Below, piece by piece: positions 37,823 to 47,692 of a stretch of DNA of 64,000 nt. The stretch's first letter is position 1, and each line of letters starts with the position of its first letter. The notes beneath the pieces were generated by a model. That model saw only the letters and a list, made by a program, of their open reading frames with translations. It ran no database searches and was not told the origin of the DNA. The stretch is from Thalassococcus sp. S3 (GTDB lineage Bacteria > Pseudomonadota > Alphaproteobacteria > Rhodobacterales > Rhodobacteraceae), in the NCBI RefSeq assembly GCF_004216475.1, contig NZ_CP022303.1, forward strand, positions 4,585,001-4,649,000, given 5' to 3'. The translations under genes were made by a program, and so were the position numbers.

Positions 37823-37854
37823 GGGACCGGTTGCAGATCCTCCGCTCCGGTCCC
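37823..37854. terminator. Inverted repeat between convergent T6SS arms
   Basis: An 8-base-pair GC-rich dyad (GGGACCGG and CCGGTCCC around a 16-base loop) lies 15 bases after the unknown T6SS gene and upstream of the vgrG 3' end. There is no T run, so it is not a textbook intrinsic terminator, but its position between converging operons fits transcript ending or 3'-end protection. Confidence 0.45.
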
Positions 37855-38001
37855 ACGCGACGCTGAAGCAACTACGTTCAGCCAACGCGCATGGTGCAGG
37901 TCATGTCCTGTCTTTGGTCTTTCAGGACGCACCGTCACCGCGCGTGTTCCGGAAAGGCCAGCGACGGAAGCACGCCGACCCTTACCGAATGGCCGGCTTA
38001 C

Positions 38002-40011
38002 CTAATCCTTGATTTTCGCATCGAAAGGCGCGACGGCGATGGAGCCGGCCGATTTCGTCAACTGAGGGGTGGGCGTCGGCACCGGCATGGGTGTTGCCGA
38101 GACAGGTCCCATCCGCGACATCAAGCCAACGTTCGAGCCGATAATCGAAACGCCCTCCGGCCCAATCTCGATCCCCTGCGGACCGGTGGGACCGTGCACC
38201 GCCAGCCTGACGCAATCAGGTTTCACCTCCAGAAAGCTCGATGTCGGATTTCCCCTTGCAGATGCGCTCAGGGCATATTTCTCGCCCACGTTTACGCGGT
38301 ATATCTTGCCGACCTTGAGGTTGTGATCCTTTAGCGCTTTTAGCAGAACTTCTTCCTTTCCCGCATCGTCCTCAAAGCTCAGCTCGTTATGGTCGGCGGC
38401 GCGTCCGGGAACGGATTGGCTGCGGAAAACCGAACGTGTCGCGCGTGCCGGCAATGGTTCGGGCGGACGGTTGTCATCGTTGTAAACCGCGCCGGTCACA
38501 ATGGGCCAATCCGGATTTCCATCGTGAAACATTACGACCACCTCTTGCCCCTTGCGGGGCAGAACCAAGCTGCCAAAGGTCCGCCCGGCCCAGGGTTGAG
38601 CAACCCTGATCCAGGTGGAGTTCTGATCGTCCCGGTCCCAATGAAACCGAACACGAACACGGCCCCACCGATCTGTCGCGACAGTATCGGGTCCGATAAC
38701 CAAAGCCGTCTGTGGACCGTGGATGCGCGGCCAGGGCGTGCGCCGCTCTGGTCGAAACTTGGTACTGGCAATCTGTGCTTCCACGGTGGCGCGGTAGAGA
38801 AAGCGCGTCTCGTCTTCGGCCTCGACATCGCCGACCTCACTGCTCAGCTCGATCTGCTGACCCAGGGCCAGGAACTGCTGCTGGGAGGTCTGCTCGTCTG
38901 AATTGTCGGGCAAATCGTACGGATTGTTCGCCCGAAAGGTCGACCCTGTGGTCACCTGCCGCATGCTGCCGTCCACCTCGATCCGGTAGGCGCGGCTTGC
39001 CTGCTCTTGCGCCCTGATGCGAGCGTAGAACGCACCGTCACTGCGGCTTTCGAACCGTGCGGGAAAGGTGAAGTTCTCGTAAAACGCATCAGGCTTCGGT
39101 TCAGTCCAGGATGAGGTCACCCCTGCGGCCTGCGATCCTGCACCACCGGGCTGAATGCGCGCTTCGGTCTCCCGAATGTCCCCAAGTTGCACCTTTGGAA
39201 CGGGCTCAAGCGCGGTGAGCGGCGCCTTGGGCTTTTCGTGATCATAATCCTTGAGGCTGACGCGGCCCGAGGTCATGCTGACCGCCTCCCGCCACTCCCA
39301 GATCGAATCTGTCTTGTAGCGATAATCGCGCAAGTTCAGATGCGTTGGCACCACGTCCGGCATGCAGGGCATGTGATCTCCGGGATCGCTGACCAGCACC
39401 ATCCGGTGCCGCTTCTCCTCGTGCTGGAAGTAGTAATAAAGGCCGTCCTGCTCCATCAGCCGCGACACGAAGGCGAGATCCGTTTCGTCGTATTGCGTGC
39501 AGATCTTCCGCCTTGGCAAAGCGCCCCGCACCTTGACGGTGTAAAGGCCGCCATGCTCCCCAAAGATCGTCGAAAGGATATCCAGGCTGGTCTTGTCGTG
39601 AAAGATCCGGCTGTTGCGTCGATACCCGAGCAGCGAGAGCCAGGGCCGAAGCTCTGCGACGTAATGCGGCCGTCGGGTCTGCTGAAGCCCGACATAACGC
39701 ATCGAGGTGATGATGCCGTTGAAGAAGCGGACCGACCGCCGGTCCGCCATCATCATACCGACGGTCATGCTCTGCCCCGGCATCCTGCCGAAATCCCGCA
39801 CGGGTTTTCGGGTCACGAACTTGACCTCGTAGCAAAAGGGCTCCCCCAGCCGATCCCCGCCGCGCAGAGATCGAAGGGAAACGCCATCCAGAGGGAAAGG
39901 CGCCGCTGTCAACGTCGCATAGCGGTTGGCGCGAAGCAGATCTTCGGCCACCTTGGACATGTGAAGCGTTTTAGGCGCGGACGGGCGGGGTGTGCGGGAC
40001 TGAGAAGACAT
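38002..40011 (-). CDS. vgrG: T6SS spike protein VgrG (TssI)
   Basis: About 669 residues from the ATG at 40011; a TTG at 40032 overlapping the preceding stop (TTGA) is an alternative start, and neither has a good ribosome site. The gp27-like part is seen in CYEVKFVTRKPV, YVAELRPWLSLLGYRRNSRIF and QYDETDLAFVSRLMEQDGLYYYFQHEE. The gp5-like OB fold contains VIGPDTVATDRWGRVRVRFHW, VAQPWAGRTFGSLVLPRKGQ and the conserved DGNPDWPIVTG. The C-terminus stops shortly after the beta-prism (VGLMSRMGP), with no enzymatic extension. It is the last gene of the left-reading arm, after an unknown gene and clpV. Confidence 0.96.
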   Translation of the reverse strand: MSSQSRTPRPSAPKTLHMSKVAEDLLRANRYATLTAAPFPLDGVSLRSLRGGDRLGEPFCYEVKFVTRKPVRDFGRMPGQSMTVGMMMADRRSVRFFNGIITSMRYVGLQQTRRPHYVAELRPWLSLLGYRRNSRIFHDKTSLDILSTIFGEHGGLYTVKVRGALPRRKICTQYDETDLAFVSRLMEQDGLYYYFQHEEKRHRMVLVSDPGDHMPCMPDVVPTHLNLRDYRYKTDSIWEWREAVSMTSGRVSLKDYDHEKPKAPLTALEPVPKVQLGDIRETEARIQPGGAGSQAAGVTSSWTEPKPDAFYENFTFPARFESRSDGAFYARIRAQEQASRAYRIEVDGSMRQVTTGSTFRANNPYDLPDNSDEQTSQQQFLALGQQIELSSEVGDVEAEDETRFLYRATVEAQIASTKFRPERRTPWPRIHGPQTALVIGPDTVATDRWGRVRVRFHWDRDDQNSTWIRVAQPWAGRTFGSLVLPRKGQEVVVMFHDGNPDWPIVTGAVYNDDNRPPEPLPARATRSVFRSQSVPGRAADHNELSFEDDAGKEEVLLKALKDHNLKVGKIYRVNVGEKYALSASARGNPTSSFLEVKPDCVRLAVHGPTGPQGIEIGPEGVSIIGSNVGLMSRMGPVSATPMPVPTPTPQLTKSAGSIAVAPFDAKIKD

Positions 40012-40028
40012 GGATGATCCGATCAACC

Positions 40029-41624
40029 TCAAACAGGGTTGTCTCTGCCGGCATTCGGATCAGGAAGAAAGCGTCTCGCAATGATGGTCAGGCTGATGAT
40101 CCCGGCGATCAGGGTAACGATCTGAAATGGGGTCGGTATCTTGTGGCGCCTGATATCATCCTTCCGTTCATTGCGGTCGTAGTTGAGCTTGGCGATATCG
40201 CGGCAATGCTGCAAAATCTCGTTGGTGATTTCGGTGTCGGTCTTTTCGCCCTTAAAAAGCTGATGAATACTGGCGGCGGTCGTTTTCACGTATTGCTCCA
40301 GTTGCAGCATCAACTCCTTGTTTTCCGACAAGTGCTCTGTCTTGGACAGGACTTCGTTATATACTCCTTGCATCGCCTTTCCGGTTGCAATCATGTTCGC
40401 GCGGCGTTGGTCGGGTGAAACCCACTGATTGCGCGCATGATCCCATTCAACCCTCTGGGTGAAATCCCCGCCCTCTTCCCGGACGAAGCCACCGGTCATG
40501 GTTGCCATGTCCGGTTCGAATTCGACCAGAACCTGCCTTTGGTCCCGCACGATCATCGTTGCAAATTCACGCGCATCTTCGTCGCTGTCTTCATCATCAG
40601 AACGCACGGGTTCTTTGCCTTTGCCTTCAACCTGAGACCGCTTTTTTTCACGCTGCAGAACAACGATGTGCTCCGCCCCCGGATATCCTTCGGTCAAGAA
40701 TTGGTCGTAATTGCGTGCTTTTTTCCGGCTGATCAGAGCAGGCTGCAGCGCGATGTCGGTTTCGACTTGTTCTTTATACTTCGGGACAACATTGCCGTCC
40801 TTCCACCAGTTCGCGATGCTTTCGTTCAGATCCGGCTCCTCCGTTTTTTTAAGCCAAGGAAAGGTTCTCCTCGCGTCGCGCTGACTTTGGGCCATTCGCG
40901 CTTGTTGGTTCTTCGAACCACCAAGTTCCAGGTCCCGGCCGGCGTCTTGGGGAGCTTGAGGCGCAACCGCGCTCGAGGACGCCTCTGCGACCGAGGCGCT
41001 GGCTGCGCCGCCATGTCGCTGACGTAGCCCGCTCGACCCCGCAACCGCGGCTGCGGCGGGAGGTGCCGTCGGCCTTTCCGCAGGCGTTTCGGTCTGTTTC
41101 GCCGCCTCCGCAACGTCCGCGCCTTCCTCCGGACCGATTGCGATGATCGTCATCATCTCCGATAAGCGCAGAGCCGCAGCCTCGGGCGAAACATAGGGGC
41201 CTTCTGTCCCAGCAGCTGCGGTGGTTGGTTGCGCCTGGCTTCTGTCAAGCGCCTCACTGTATTCCAAGGCCTCCGCGACCATCGCACTCAACGCTTCAGC
41301 AGCAGATTGATCAGCGTCCTCCACGTCTGTCTCATCGGCAGGTAAAGGTATATCTTCGGGCCGGGTCTGAATAGCGACCGGACCCTCAGCGGTCTCGGAC
41401 GCACCTTTCCCAGGGACCTGTTCCACCGGAATAGCGGGCCCTTTACCCCTTTCTTCGGTCGAGGGACCCGCCGCGCCCTCACCCTGAGCAGAACCGGGGT
41501 CTGACTTTGCTGGCCAATCCTCTAGCTCAACAACATCCCCTCCGCCGGAGGTTTGCCCCAAGAGCTCGTCCAGGCTCTCACGTGATCTTCCCTTGTCTTT
41601 CTTTTCAAGTGTCGAAGCGCCCAT
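40029..41624 (-). CDS. Unknown T6SS-locus protein with C-terminal membrane anchor (531 residues)
   Basis: No family was recognised. The first 250 residues are low-complexity, rich in Ala, Glu, Pro and Gly. Residues about 255-345 contain a compact segment (FPWLKKTEEPDLNESIANWW, RKKARNYDQFLTEGYPGAEH), then another acidic patch (SDDEDSDEDAREF), a helical region likely to form a coiled coil (VYNEVLSKTEHLSENKELML), and a single hydrophobic helix at the extreme C-terminus (IVTLIAGIISLTIIARRFL) followed by a short polar tail. That layout resembles a tail-anchored membrane protein. The gene lies between clpV (2 bases away) and vgrG (stop near or overlapping its start), so it is co-expressed with both. 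It may be an effector, an effector carrier or a membrane-linked accessory protein. Confidence 0.72.
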   Translation of the reverse strand: MGASTLEKKDKGRSRESLDELLGQTSGGGDVVELEDWPAKSDPGSAQGEGAAGPSTEERGKGPAIPVEQVPGKGASETAEGPVAIQTRPEDIPLPADETDVEDADQSAAEALSAMVAEALEYSEALDRSQAQPTTAAAGTEGPYVSPEAAALRLSEMMTIIAIGPEEGADVAEAAKQTETPAERPTAPPAAAAVAGSSGLRQRHGGAASASVAEASSSAVAPQAPQDAGRDLELGGSKNQQARMAQSQRDARRTFPWLKKTEEPDLNESIANWWKDGNVVPKYKEQVETDIALQPALISRKKARNYDQFLTEGYPGAEHIVVLQREKKRSQVEGKGKEPVRSDDEDSDEDAREFATMIVRDQRQVLVEFEPDMATMTGGFVREEGGDFTQRVEWDHARNQWVSPDQRRANMIATGKAMQGVYNEVLSKTEHLSENKELMLQLEQYVKTTAASIHQLFKGEKTDTEITNEILQHCRDIAKLNYDRNERKDDIRRHKIPTPFQIVTLIAGIISLTIIARRFLPDPNAGRDNPV

Positions 41625-41626
41625 TT

Positions 41627-44248
41627 TTATGCTCCTGTCATTGTTTGCTGCGCCAAAAGGTCATCCGGTGACGCTTCGGAATAACGGATCACTCCGTCCA
41701 AGATATCGACGTTCAAAGTGCCGAGCGGTCGCCCTTCGATCTGGGCCGATAGCGCCCGCGCACTGAGTTCGGGTAAAACCGTGCCCGTGAGGATCGCATC
41801 TATCCGGCGCCCCCCGGCATCGCTGCCGCGCGCCTTTGCGGTGATGAAGTCTATGACCGATGCGTCGAACTTGACCTCGGCGCTGTGCACATCCCAAAGC
41901 CGGGTCGCTATACGCTCCAGCCTCGACATCAGGATGGTTCTCAGCAACGCGTCATCGAGCGGATAATAGGGTAGCGTGATCATGCGCCCGAGAAGCGCAG
42001 GGGGAAAGACATCGCGCAGGTCCGTCGCGATCGCATCTTCCAACTGGTCGGGAGAGGGCGCATCCGCCTGTAAGCACAGTGTCGAAATCGTGTCCGCGCC
42101 GACGTTGGAGGTTAGCAAGATCAAAGCGTTCCTGAAATCGACGAGGCGCCCTTCGGAATCTTCCATTCGACCCTTGTCGAAAACCTGAAAGAAGATCTCA
42201 TGCACATCGGGATGTGCCTTTTCGACTTCATCAAGCAGGATCACCGATCTTGGCCGGCGGCGGACAGCCTCGGTCAGAACCCCGCCCTGTCCATAGCCCA
42301 CATAGCCCGGTGGCGCGCCTTTGAGCGTCGCAACCGAATGCGCTTCCTGAAACTCGCTCATATTGACCGTGATCAGGTCCTCTTCGTTGCCCAAAAGAAG
42401 ATCCGCTAAGGCAAGCGCGGTCTCTGTCTTGCCGACACCCGACGGGCCGCAGAGAAGGAAAACACCGACGGGACGGTTCGCCTCCTCAAGCCCGGCCCGA
42501 CTGGTGCGCACGCGTCTTGCGATAGCCTCCATCGCGTGCCCTTGTCCCTTGACCCGTTCGCCAAGCCTGTCGGCCAGCGACAGAAGAACATGACCCTCGT
42601 CACGCAAAAGGCGCCCGGTCGAAATGCCGGTCCAGCTTTGCATGACGGCGGCGACCGTGGGCATGTCCACGCGATCAATCGCCAGGAACGCCTCCGTCGT
42701 TTTGTCGGACGGCGCGGGAATGGGCGTCACCACTGCTTCCCCACCCAGATCGGACGCTACGCCACGCGCGTTGCGCGCTGCGCGCACGGCGGCACGATCA
42801 TTCGACCAGCGCGTTTCTAACGCCGCCAAGTCCGCCTTGGCCGCGGAAAGGGCCTCTGCCGCGGCATCGCCTTCAGGCATCTCCGGCCCCGTTTCGCGGG
42901 CGATCAGCGCAGTCTTGCATTCCAGGGCGGCGACGCGGGTTCGCAGCGCATCCACCTCTTCGGGAGGGGCATATTCGCTCAGCGCGACCCGCGCGCAGGC
43001 CGTGTCCAGCAAACGCACCGCTTTGTCCGGCAATTGCTGGGACGGCAGATACCGATGCGAAAGGCGGACAGCCGCATCCACGGCCTCGCACAGGATATCG
43101 ACACCGTGATGTTCCTCGAGCGGGGCCACGAGACGCTGGAGGATGGCAATAGCCTCCTCCTCATCCGGCTCCTCTACCCCGATCACCTGAAACCGGCGGG
43201 CCAAGGCCGCATCCTTTTCGATGTGGCGTTTATATTCACCCCAGGTCGTCGCGGCGATTGTGCGCAATGACCCGCGCGCCAGTGCGGGTTTCAGCAGATT
43301 GGCGGCATCTCCGGTGCCTTCCTGTCCGCCGGCTCCGATCAGCGTATGGGCCTCATCGATGAAAAGGATGACGGGTTCGGGCGCGGTCTCGACCGCTTCG
43401 ATCACATCGCGCAGCCTTTTTTCGAATTCGCCGCGCATGCTGGCGCCGGCTTGCAAAAGGGCCAGGTCAAGCGCCCGCACCGTCGTGCCCTGCAAAGGCG
43501 GGGGCACGGCACCGGTGGCGATCTTCTGCGCGAACCCTTCGACAATCGCGGTCTTTCCTACACCCGCCTCACCGGTCAAAAGGGGATTGTTCTGCCGTCG
43601 GCGCAGAAGGATTTCGATGAGCTGCCGGATTTCCCGATCACGCCCTGTCACCGGGTCAAGATCGCCTGCCCGCGCGCGTTGGGTCAGATCGGTGGTAAAC
43701 CGGTCGAGAACGGCAGCCGTCGGGGCAACCGGCTTATCACCGCTGGCAGACGCACCGGCCTGCGGTGTTTCCGCCCCATCCTTTTTTGAAAATTCGGGCC
43801 AGACATCCAAGATATCGGCGGGCGCGATACCGGCCAATTCCGGCGAAGCGGCACGAAGCACCCTGTGCAGCTCCGGAGCATTGAGCCAGGCCAACAAAAG
43901 GTGCCCCGACCGTATCTCCCTTGCGTTCAATGCAAGGTCGGCGATCAGCCATCCCTGCGCAACGGTCTCTTCGATATGACCCGAGAAGTCGGTGACAGCG
44001 GTCGTACCGTTCGGCAGCCGGTCAAGCGCGCGCGCCAGGTTTTCGGTAACGCGGGGCAGATCAATACCCAGCCGACCAAGAAGCCAGGTCAGATCATTGT
44101 CCTGACTGGCCAGTATCCGGTCCAGCCAATGGACCAGCTCGACATAGCCGTGTCTGCGCGCCTGACAGAGGGCCGTTGCCTCCTCCAAGGCCTGATAGCA
44201 AAGCGGATTGAGTTTCGCGAACAAGGTCTTTCGAGTGAGGCCCATCAT
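41627..44248 (-). CDS. clpV: T6SS sheath-disassembly ATPase ClpV (TssH)
   Basis: 873 residues counted from the ATG at 44248, which has AGGAG seven bases upstream and overlaps the tssG stop (ATGA); the frame stays open upstream but that part is not conserved. The N-domain begins TRKTLFAKLNPLCYQALEEA, typical of ClpV. Two AAA+ modules are present: Walker A GEAGVGKTAI at 226-235 and Walker A GPSGVGKTETA near 600, with a Walker B VILFIDEAHTLIGAGG in the first and VILLDEVEKAHPDVHE in the second. It recycles contracted TssBC sheath. Confidence 0.97.
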   Translation of the reverse strand: MMGLTRKTLFAKLNPLCYQALEEATALCQARRHGYVELVHWLDRILASQDNDLTWLLGRLGIDLPRVTENLARALDRLPNGTTAVTDFSGHIEETVAQGWLIADLALNAREIRSGHLLLAWLNAPELHRVLRAASPELAGIAPADILDVWPEFSKKDGAETPQAGASASGDKPVAPTAAVLDRFTTDLTQRARAGDLDPVTGRDREIRQLIEILLRRRQNNPLLTGEAGVGKTAIVEGFAQKIATGAVPPPLQGTTVRALDLALLQAGASMRGEFEKRLRDVIEAVETAPEPVILFIDEAHTLIGAGGQEGTGDAANLLKPALARGSLRTIAATTWGEYKRHIEKDAALARRFQVIGVEEPDEEEAIAILQRLVAPLEEHHGVDILCEAVDAAVRLSHRYLPSQQLPDKAVRLLDTACARVALSEYAPPEEVDALRTRVAALECKTALIARETGPEMPEGDAAAEALSAAKADLAALETRWSNDRAAVRAARNARGVASDLGGEAVVTPIPAPSDKTTEAFLAIDRVDMPTVAAVMQSWTGISTGRLLRDEGHVLLSLADRLGERVKGQGHAMEAIARRVRTSRAGLEEANRPVGVFLLCGPSGVGKTETALALADLLLGNEEDLITVNMSEFQEAHSVATLKGAPPGYVGYGQGGVLTEAVRRRPRSVILLDEVEKAHPDVHEIFFQVFDKGRMEDSEGRLVDFRNALILLTSNVGADTISTLCLQADAPSPDQLEDAIATDLRDVFPPALLGRMITLPYYPLDDALLRTILMSRLERIATRLWDVHSAEVKFDASVIDFITAKARGSDAGGRRIDAILTGTVLPELSARALSAQIEGRPLGTLNVDILDGVIRYSEASPDDLLAQQTMTGA

Positions 44249-45315
44249 AGTGCGTCTCCTTGCATCTGTGTTCGGACATGCCCGCGCGTGCCAACGCGCG
44301 TCAGGTCGCGTGCGTGGTCTGGTGATCGCCGCTGGCCCAGCCATCCGGTCCAGCCCAGCCGCCCTGCCTTTCCCAAATGAACGGCAGGCACCTGATCGCG
44401 GTGCAGAACGAGGGTCAGCACCCAATCGAGCGCTTCGCCGACATAGTTGGAAACGATGGCGGAAAGCGCTGGCATCGAAGGGCCGGACGGCAGGAAACGT
44501 TCGTAGTTTGCCAATGACAGGGGACCAATCACCATCTCGAACCGGTGATGGTATGTACGCACCCTCTGACCCAACATCATCGGGGGGGCGGCGTCCCCTC
44601 TTGGCGGCACGCTCCCCAGCCTGCATCGGGACGATCGGGGCAGATCAACCCAGGACGGAACAAACTCGACGATCCGTACGGGTGCCGTGAAAAAGGTGCC
44701 GATGATCGCTGCCAGGCCTTCGGGGTTCCGGCTTTGATCGGACAAGCGGCCGATGAAGTGCCATTTCAGCAGATCGGGCATCTCATCCCGGCGCTCAAGG
44801 CTTTCCATCCCGTATCCGGCAAGTGACGCAGCCTGACGCCCAAATCGATCCTCATCCGGCCGGTCGTGACTGACAACCGGTTCGGCTTCGGCCCAGGCGC
44901 GAAAGAAAAAGGTCATGAGCCGGTGATGAAACATGTCCGCAAATGCGACAAAGCTGCTGTCGCGCGCATTGTGTAACCGCCCAAAGGCGTACTCAGACAA
45001 ATGCTGCGGCAGCGGCCCGTTCGGCCCGAACAGGCCAAACCCGAAAGCCTGAATTCGGGCCGGTGCATCGGGATCGGTTTGTGCGACGTCGGCAATCGGA
45101 CGGGGGGCAAAAGCAAGGGAGGGCTCTTGCCCCAGACGTACGCAGTCTTGCGCGGGGCGCGTTCCTTCGCCCAAACGCGGCAAGTCAGGCCTTAGGGCGT
45201 CGATCTTGCGCAGCATCTGGAACAGATCGAATGCCTCCGGCCTTGCCGAGGCCTTGGCGATCATCGTCTGCCACGCAGCTAGAGTGTCGCCTGCCGGCCA
45301 ATCATCACGGGCCAT
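44245..45315 (-). CDS. tssG: T6SS baseplate protein TssG
   Basis: 356 residues. The TssG/ImpH signature is clear: FDLFQMLRKIDALRPDLPRLGEG, then FGLFGPNGPLPQHLSEYA, DMFHHRLMTFFFRAWAEA, and a C-terminal RVGTRGHVRTQ. TssG pairs with TssF and TssK in the baseplate wedge. The start codon lies inside the 3' end of tssF (37-base overlap), with AGGAGAGG about 12 bases upstream, and the stop overlaps the clpV start by four bases. Confidence 0.95.
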   Translation of the reverse strand: MARDDWPAGDTLAAWQTMIAKASARPEAFDLFQMLRKIDALRPDLPRLGEGTRPAQDCVRLGQEPSLAFAPRPIADVAQTDPDAPARIQAFGFGLFGPNGPLPQHLSEYAFGRLHNARDSSFVAFADMFHHRLMTFFFRAWAEAEPVVSHDRPDEDRFGRQAASLAGYGMESLERRDEMPDLLKWHFIGRLSDQSRNPEGLAAIIGTFFTAPVRIVEFVPSWVDLPRSSRCRLGSVPPRGDAAPPMMLGQRVRTYHHRFEMVIGPLSLANYERFLPSGPSMPALSAIVSNYVGEALDWVLTLVLHRDQVPAVHLGKAGRLGWTGWLGQRRSPDHARDLTRVGTRGHVRTQMQGDAL

Positions 45316-47153
45316 CGCATTGCCTCTCCTTGTGTTTGCGTTGTCAGCACGGTTTCAGTGAAACTGTTGATCGAGACGTGACGCGCGAAAAAACGGGCGA
45401 GCACGGATGCCAAAGGGAAGATCCCGATCCCCTCGTATGCAGCTTCGTCCAGGCCAAGCGTGACTTCGATCCCGCGTGCAATCGCAGCCTGTCCGCCTGC
45501 GGGCAGGCGCCGGATAACGGGCGCTGTCTGCACGCTGACGACACCGGCGACCTGCTTGGCGCGTCCCGGACTGTCTGTTCCGGCATAAAGCGACAGTAAT
45601 TCGCGCAACGCATCGGCGCCTGCGCCAGCCTCCGTATCGGTGATCGAAAGATAATTCAGCGACAGATGGCTGATCAGTTTCCAGGCGACATCGCCTTCCG
45701 CGGCAGAGGGTCGGGGCGGTGTAGGCTGGGTCAGACACCGGACCGACCGAACGGGCGCACCGATCTCCAGGGCAAAGTCGCTTTCACCGTCTCCCGGCAC
45801 CAAAAGCATGGGCAGATCTCGGTTCGAACAGAGACACCGCAGCGAAAGCTGACGCAGCTCGGGGTCTGTCATTGGCGTGCCGGGTTCCCCGAGTGCCAGA
45901 AATGCCTCGCTCCCCAGATATCCTGTCCGAGCACCTTCGAGTTGAACCGTGCTCGACGGCAATCGTGCCTCGCGCCGGAGGGTATAACATCCGGCCGTGG
46001 CGTTTTCTCCGGGTGTCCCGGAGATACTGTAAAACGGGCGAAACGCGATGCGTTCGCCGTTGCTACGCTCCCCCGCCACCTCCAAAAGGGAATGCAGTTC
46101 AAGGTCCATCGGCCGCACCCGGTCAATCACAACATGATGATCGGGACGGCTGTCATCTATGCGAATGGGATCCGTCCGGCGCTCGAACAGATTGATGGCC
46201 GGGGTGGCAAACAAGCGGACACTGCGTTTTCCCAGCTGGCGCTCCAGCTTGGGTTCGGCCCGGTCCAGGGCAAACAGGATCTCGATCTCACCGCTTTCCG
46301 AGGATTGGATGGCATCGCCTAATCCGGTCAGCTCGGCAAAAAGCACCCGTTCGGGCAGAGTGAAATATTCCTGCAAAAGCCGGTAGCCTTCAAAGGCGCG
46401 AGGCATGGGAGGCAAAAGCGCCTCTTCGGCCGCGTCAAAGGTCTGCCTCAGACAACCGGGCTGCAAGATCTCCTGCCATGGGACCGGCCGGTCGACCGGT
46501 CGCACGACGATGCCACAACAATCCGCCATCAGACGTTGCAAAAGCGCACCGCCAATCCCGCCATCTGACGGGAAGTGCAGGTTCAGGGAGTTCAAGGCGA
46601 GCTTGCCGAACGTGACACCGTTCGTAGTTCTCAGCCGCAGCCGGATGACCGCGCGTATCTGCTTGCGCAACGGCAGATCAAGTGACGAGATCTGGCTTGC
46701 TGCCTGAAAATACTCGAGCGCCTTTACTTCAATCGGCCAGAGATGGACGTCACGGGCCGTACGGAATTCACAGGCCGTTATCGTGCCCGGAACCACCTCG
46801 CTGATCAGGCGCGTGTCGCGTGGAACAAGCGCGCCACGTTCCATCCGCCCGGTCTCTGCATCCGGCTCAAATTCGACCACGCTCATCGACGGGATCGGGG
46901 CCAGAAAATGGGGATAGACCAGTTCCAGCAGATGCTGGGTGAAGTCCGGGAACCGTGCCTGCAGCTTCAGTTGCACACGCGCGGCCAGAAACGCGAACCC
47001 TTCGAGCAATCGTTCGACGTAAGGATCGGCGACCTCGCTACTCTCCATCCCCAACCGTCCGGCGATTTTGGGGTAGGCGCGCGCAAATTCCGCGCCCATG
47101 TCCCGCATATAGGCGAGTTCTTCATTATAAAGGCGGAGGAATTCAGGCGTCAT
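45279..47153 (-). CDS. tssF: T6SS baseplate protein TssF
   Basis: 624 residues from the ATG at 47153, which overlaps the tssE stop (ATGA). The start MTPEFLRLYNEELAYMRDMG and the following AEFARAYPKIAGRLGM are diagnostic of TssF/ImpG, as is VERLLEGFAFLAARVQLKLQ. With TssG and TssK it forms the wedge of the baseplate. It overlaps tssG by 37 bases at the other end, so the E-F-G-ClpV genes form one tightly coupled unit. Confidence 0.97.
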   Translation of the reverse strand: MTPEFLRLYNEELAYMRDMGAEFARAYPKIAGRLGMESSEVADPYVERLLEGFAFLAARVQLKLQARFPDFTQHLLELVYPHFLAPIPSMSVVEFEPDAETGRMERGALVPRDTRLISEVVPGTITACEFRTARDVHLWPIEVKALEYFQAASQISSLDLPLRKQIRAVIRLRLRTTNGVTFGKLALNSLNLHFPSDGGIGGALLQRLMADCCGIVVRPVDRPVPWQEILQPGCLRQTFDAAEEALLPPMPRAFEGYRLLQEYFTLPERVLFAELTGLGDAIQSSESGEIEILFALDRAEPKLERQLGKRSVRLFATPAINLFERRTDPIRIDDSRPDHHVVIDRVRPMDLELHSLLEVAGERSNGERIAFRPFYSISGTPGENATAGCYTLRREARLPSSTVQLEGARTGYLGSEAFLALGEPGTPMTDPELRQLSLRCLCSNRDLPMLLVPGDGESDFALEIGAPVRSVRCLTQPTPPRPSAAEGDVAWKLISHLSLNYLSITDTEAGAGADALRELLSLYAGTDSPGRAKQVAGVVSVQTAPVIRRLPAGGQAAIARGIEVTLGLDEAAYEGIGIFPLASVLARFFARHVSINSFTETVLTTQTQGEAMRWPVMIGRQATL

Positions 47154-47662
47154 ATCTCGCCCTCGCCTCGACATTCTACAACGCGGATCGTGGGCGTTTC
47201 AGGATCGATTTCGGTGCGCATGATCATCCGGAGCGGCATGGGCTGCGCCCAGAGATCGGCGACGATGCGAATATGCACAGCACTTCCCGCGCCCTCGTTG
47301 CTGACGGTCGAAACCTCGATGCTATCCGGCATCAAACGGCTTTCGAACCGCCGCAAAGAGCGGGCAATGGATTGACGCAGCGCGTAAAGGTCCAGCCCCT
47401 CACGCTCCAGCCCGTCCAGCGCGGGGGCACCATAATTAAGCGTGCTGGACATGACCTCGGGATAGGTCGTCAGATCAACACTCAGTTCCAGCGCATCGGC
47501 GTTCAGAAGCCAGGAGATATCGCGCAGGATCACCTGCCGCAGACGCGCCAGCGAATAGGTGCTTGCGTCGGCAACTTCGCTCGCCGTGCCCGGAGAGTCG
47601 TCGGTCAACCGGTCCAGCAGAGACGGCTGGACCATATCCCTTTTCTTGGCGACTTGCGGCAT
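47150..47662 (-). CDS. tssE: T6SS gp25-like baseplate protein TssE
   Basis: 170 residues from the ATG at 47662, chosen over a GTG three codons upstream because GGAG is then about nine bases away rather than overlapping the start. The sequence has the gp25-like core: SLLDRLTDD, LRQVILRDISWLLNA, SSTLNYGAPALDG, and IARSLRRFESRLMPDSIEVS. It triggers sheath assembly at the baseplate. It lies 30 bases after hcp. Confidence 0.93.
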   Translation of the reverse strand: MPQVAKKRDMVQPSLLDRLTDDSPGTASEVADASTYSLARLRQVILRDISWLLNADALELSVDLTTYPEVMSSTLNYGAPALDGLEREGLDLYALRQSIARSLRRFESRLMPDSIEVSTVSNEGAGSAVHIRIVADLWAQPMPLRMIMRTEIDPETPTIRVVECRGEGEI

Positions 47663-47692
47663 GACGATCACTCCGGCGCGGCCCCAAAGCGC

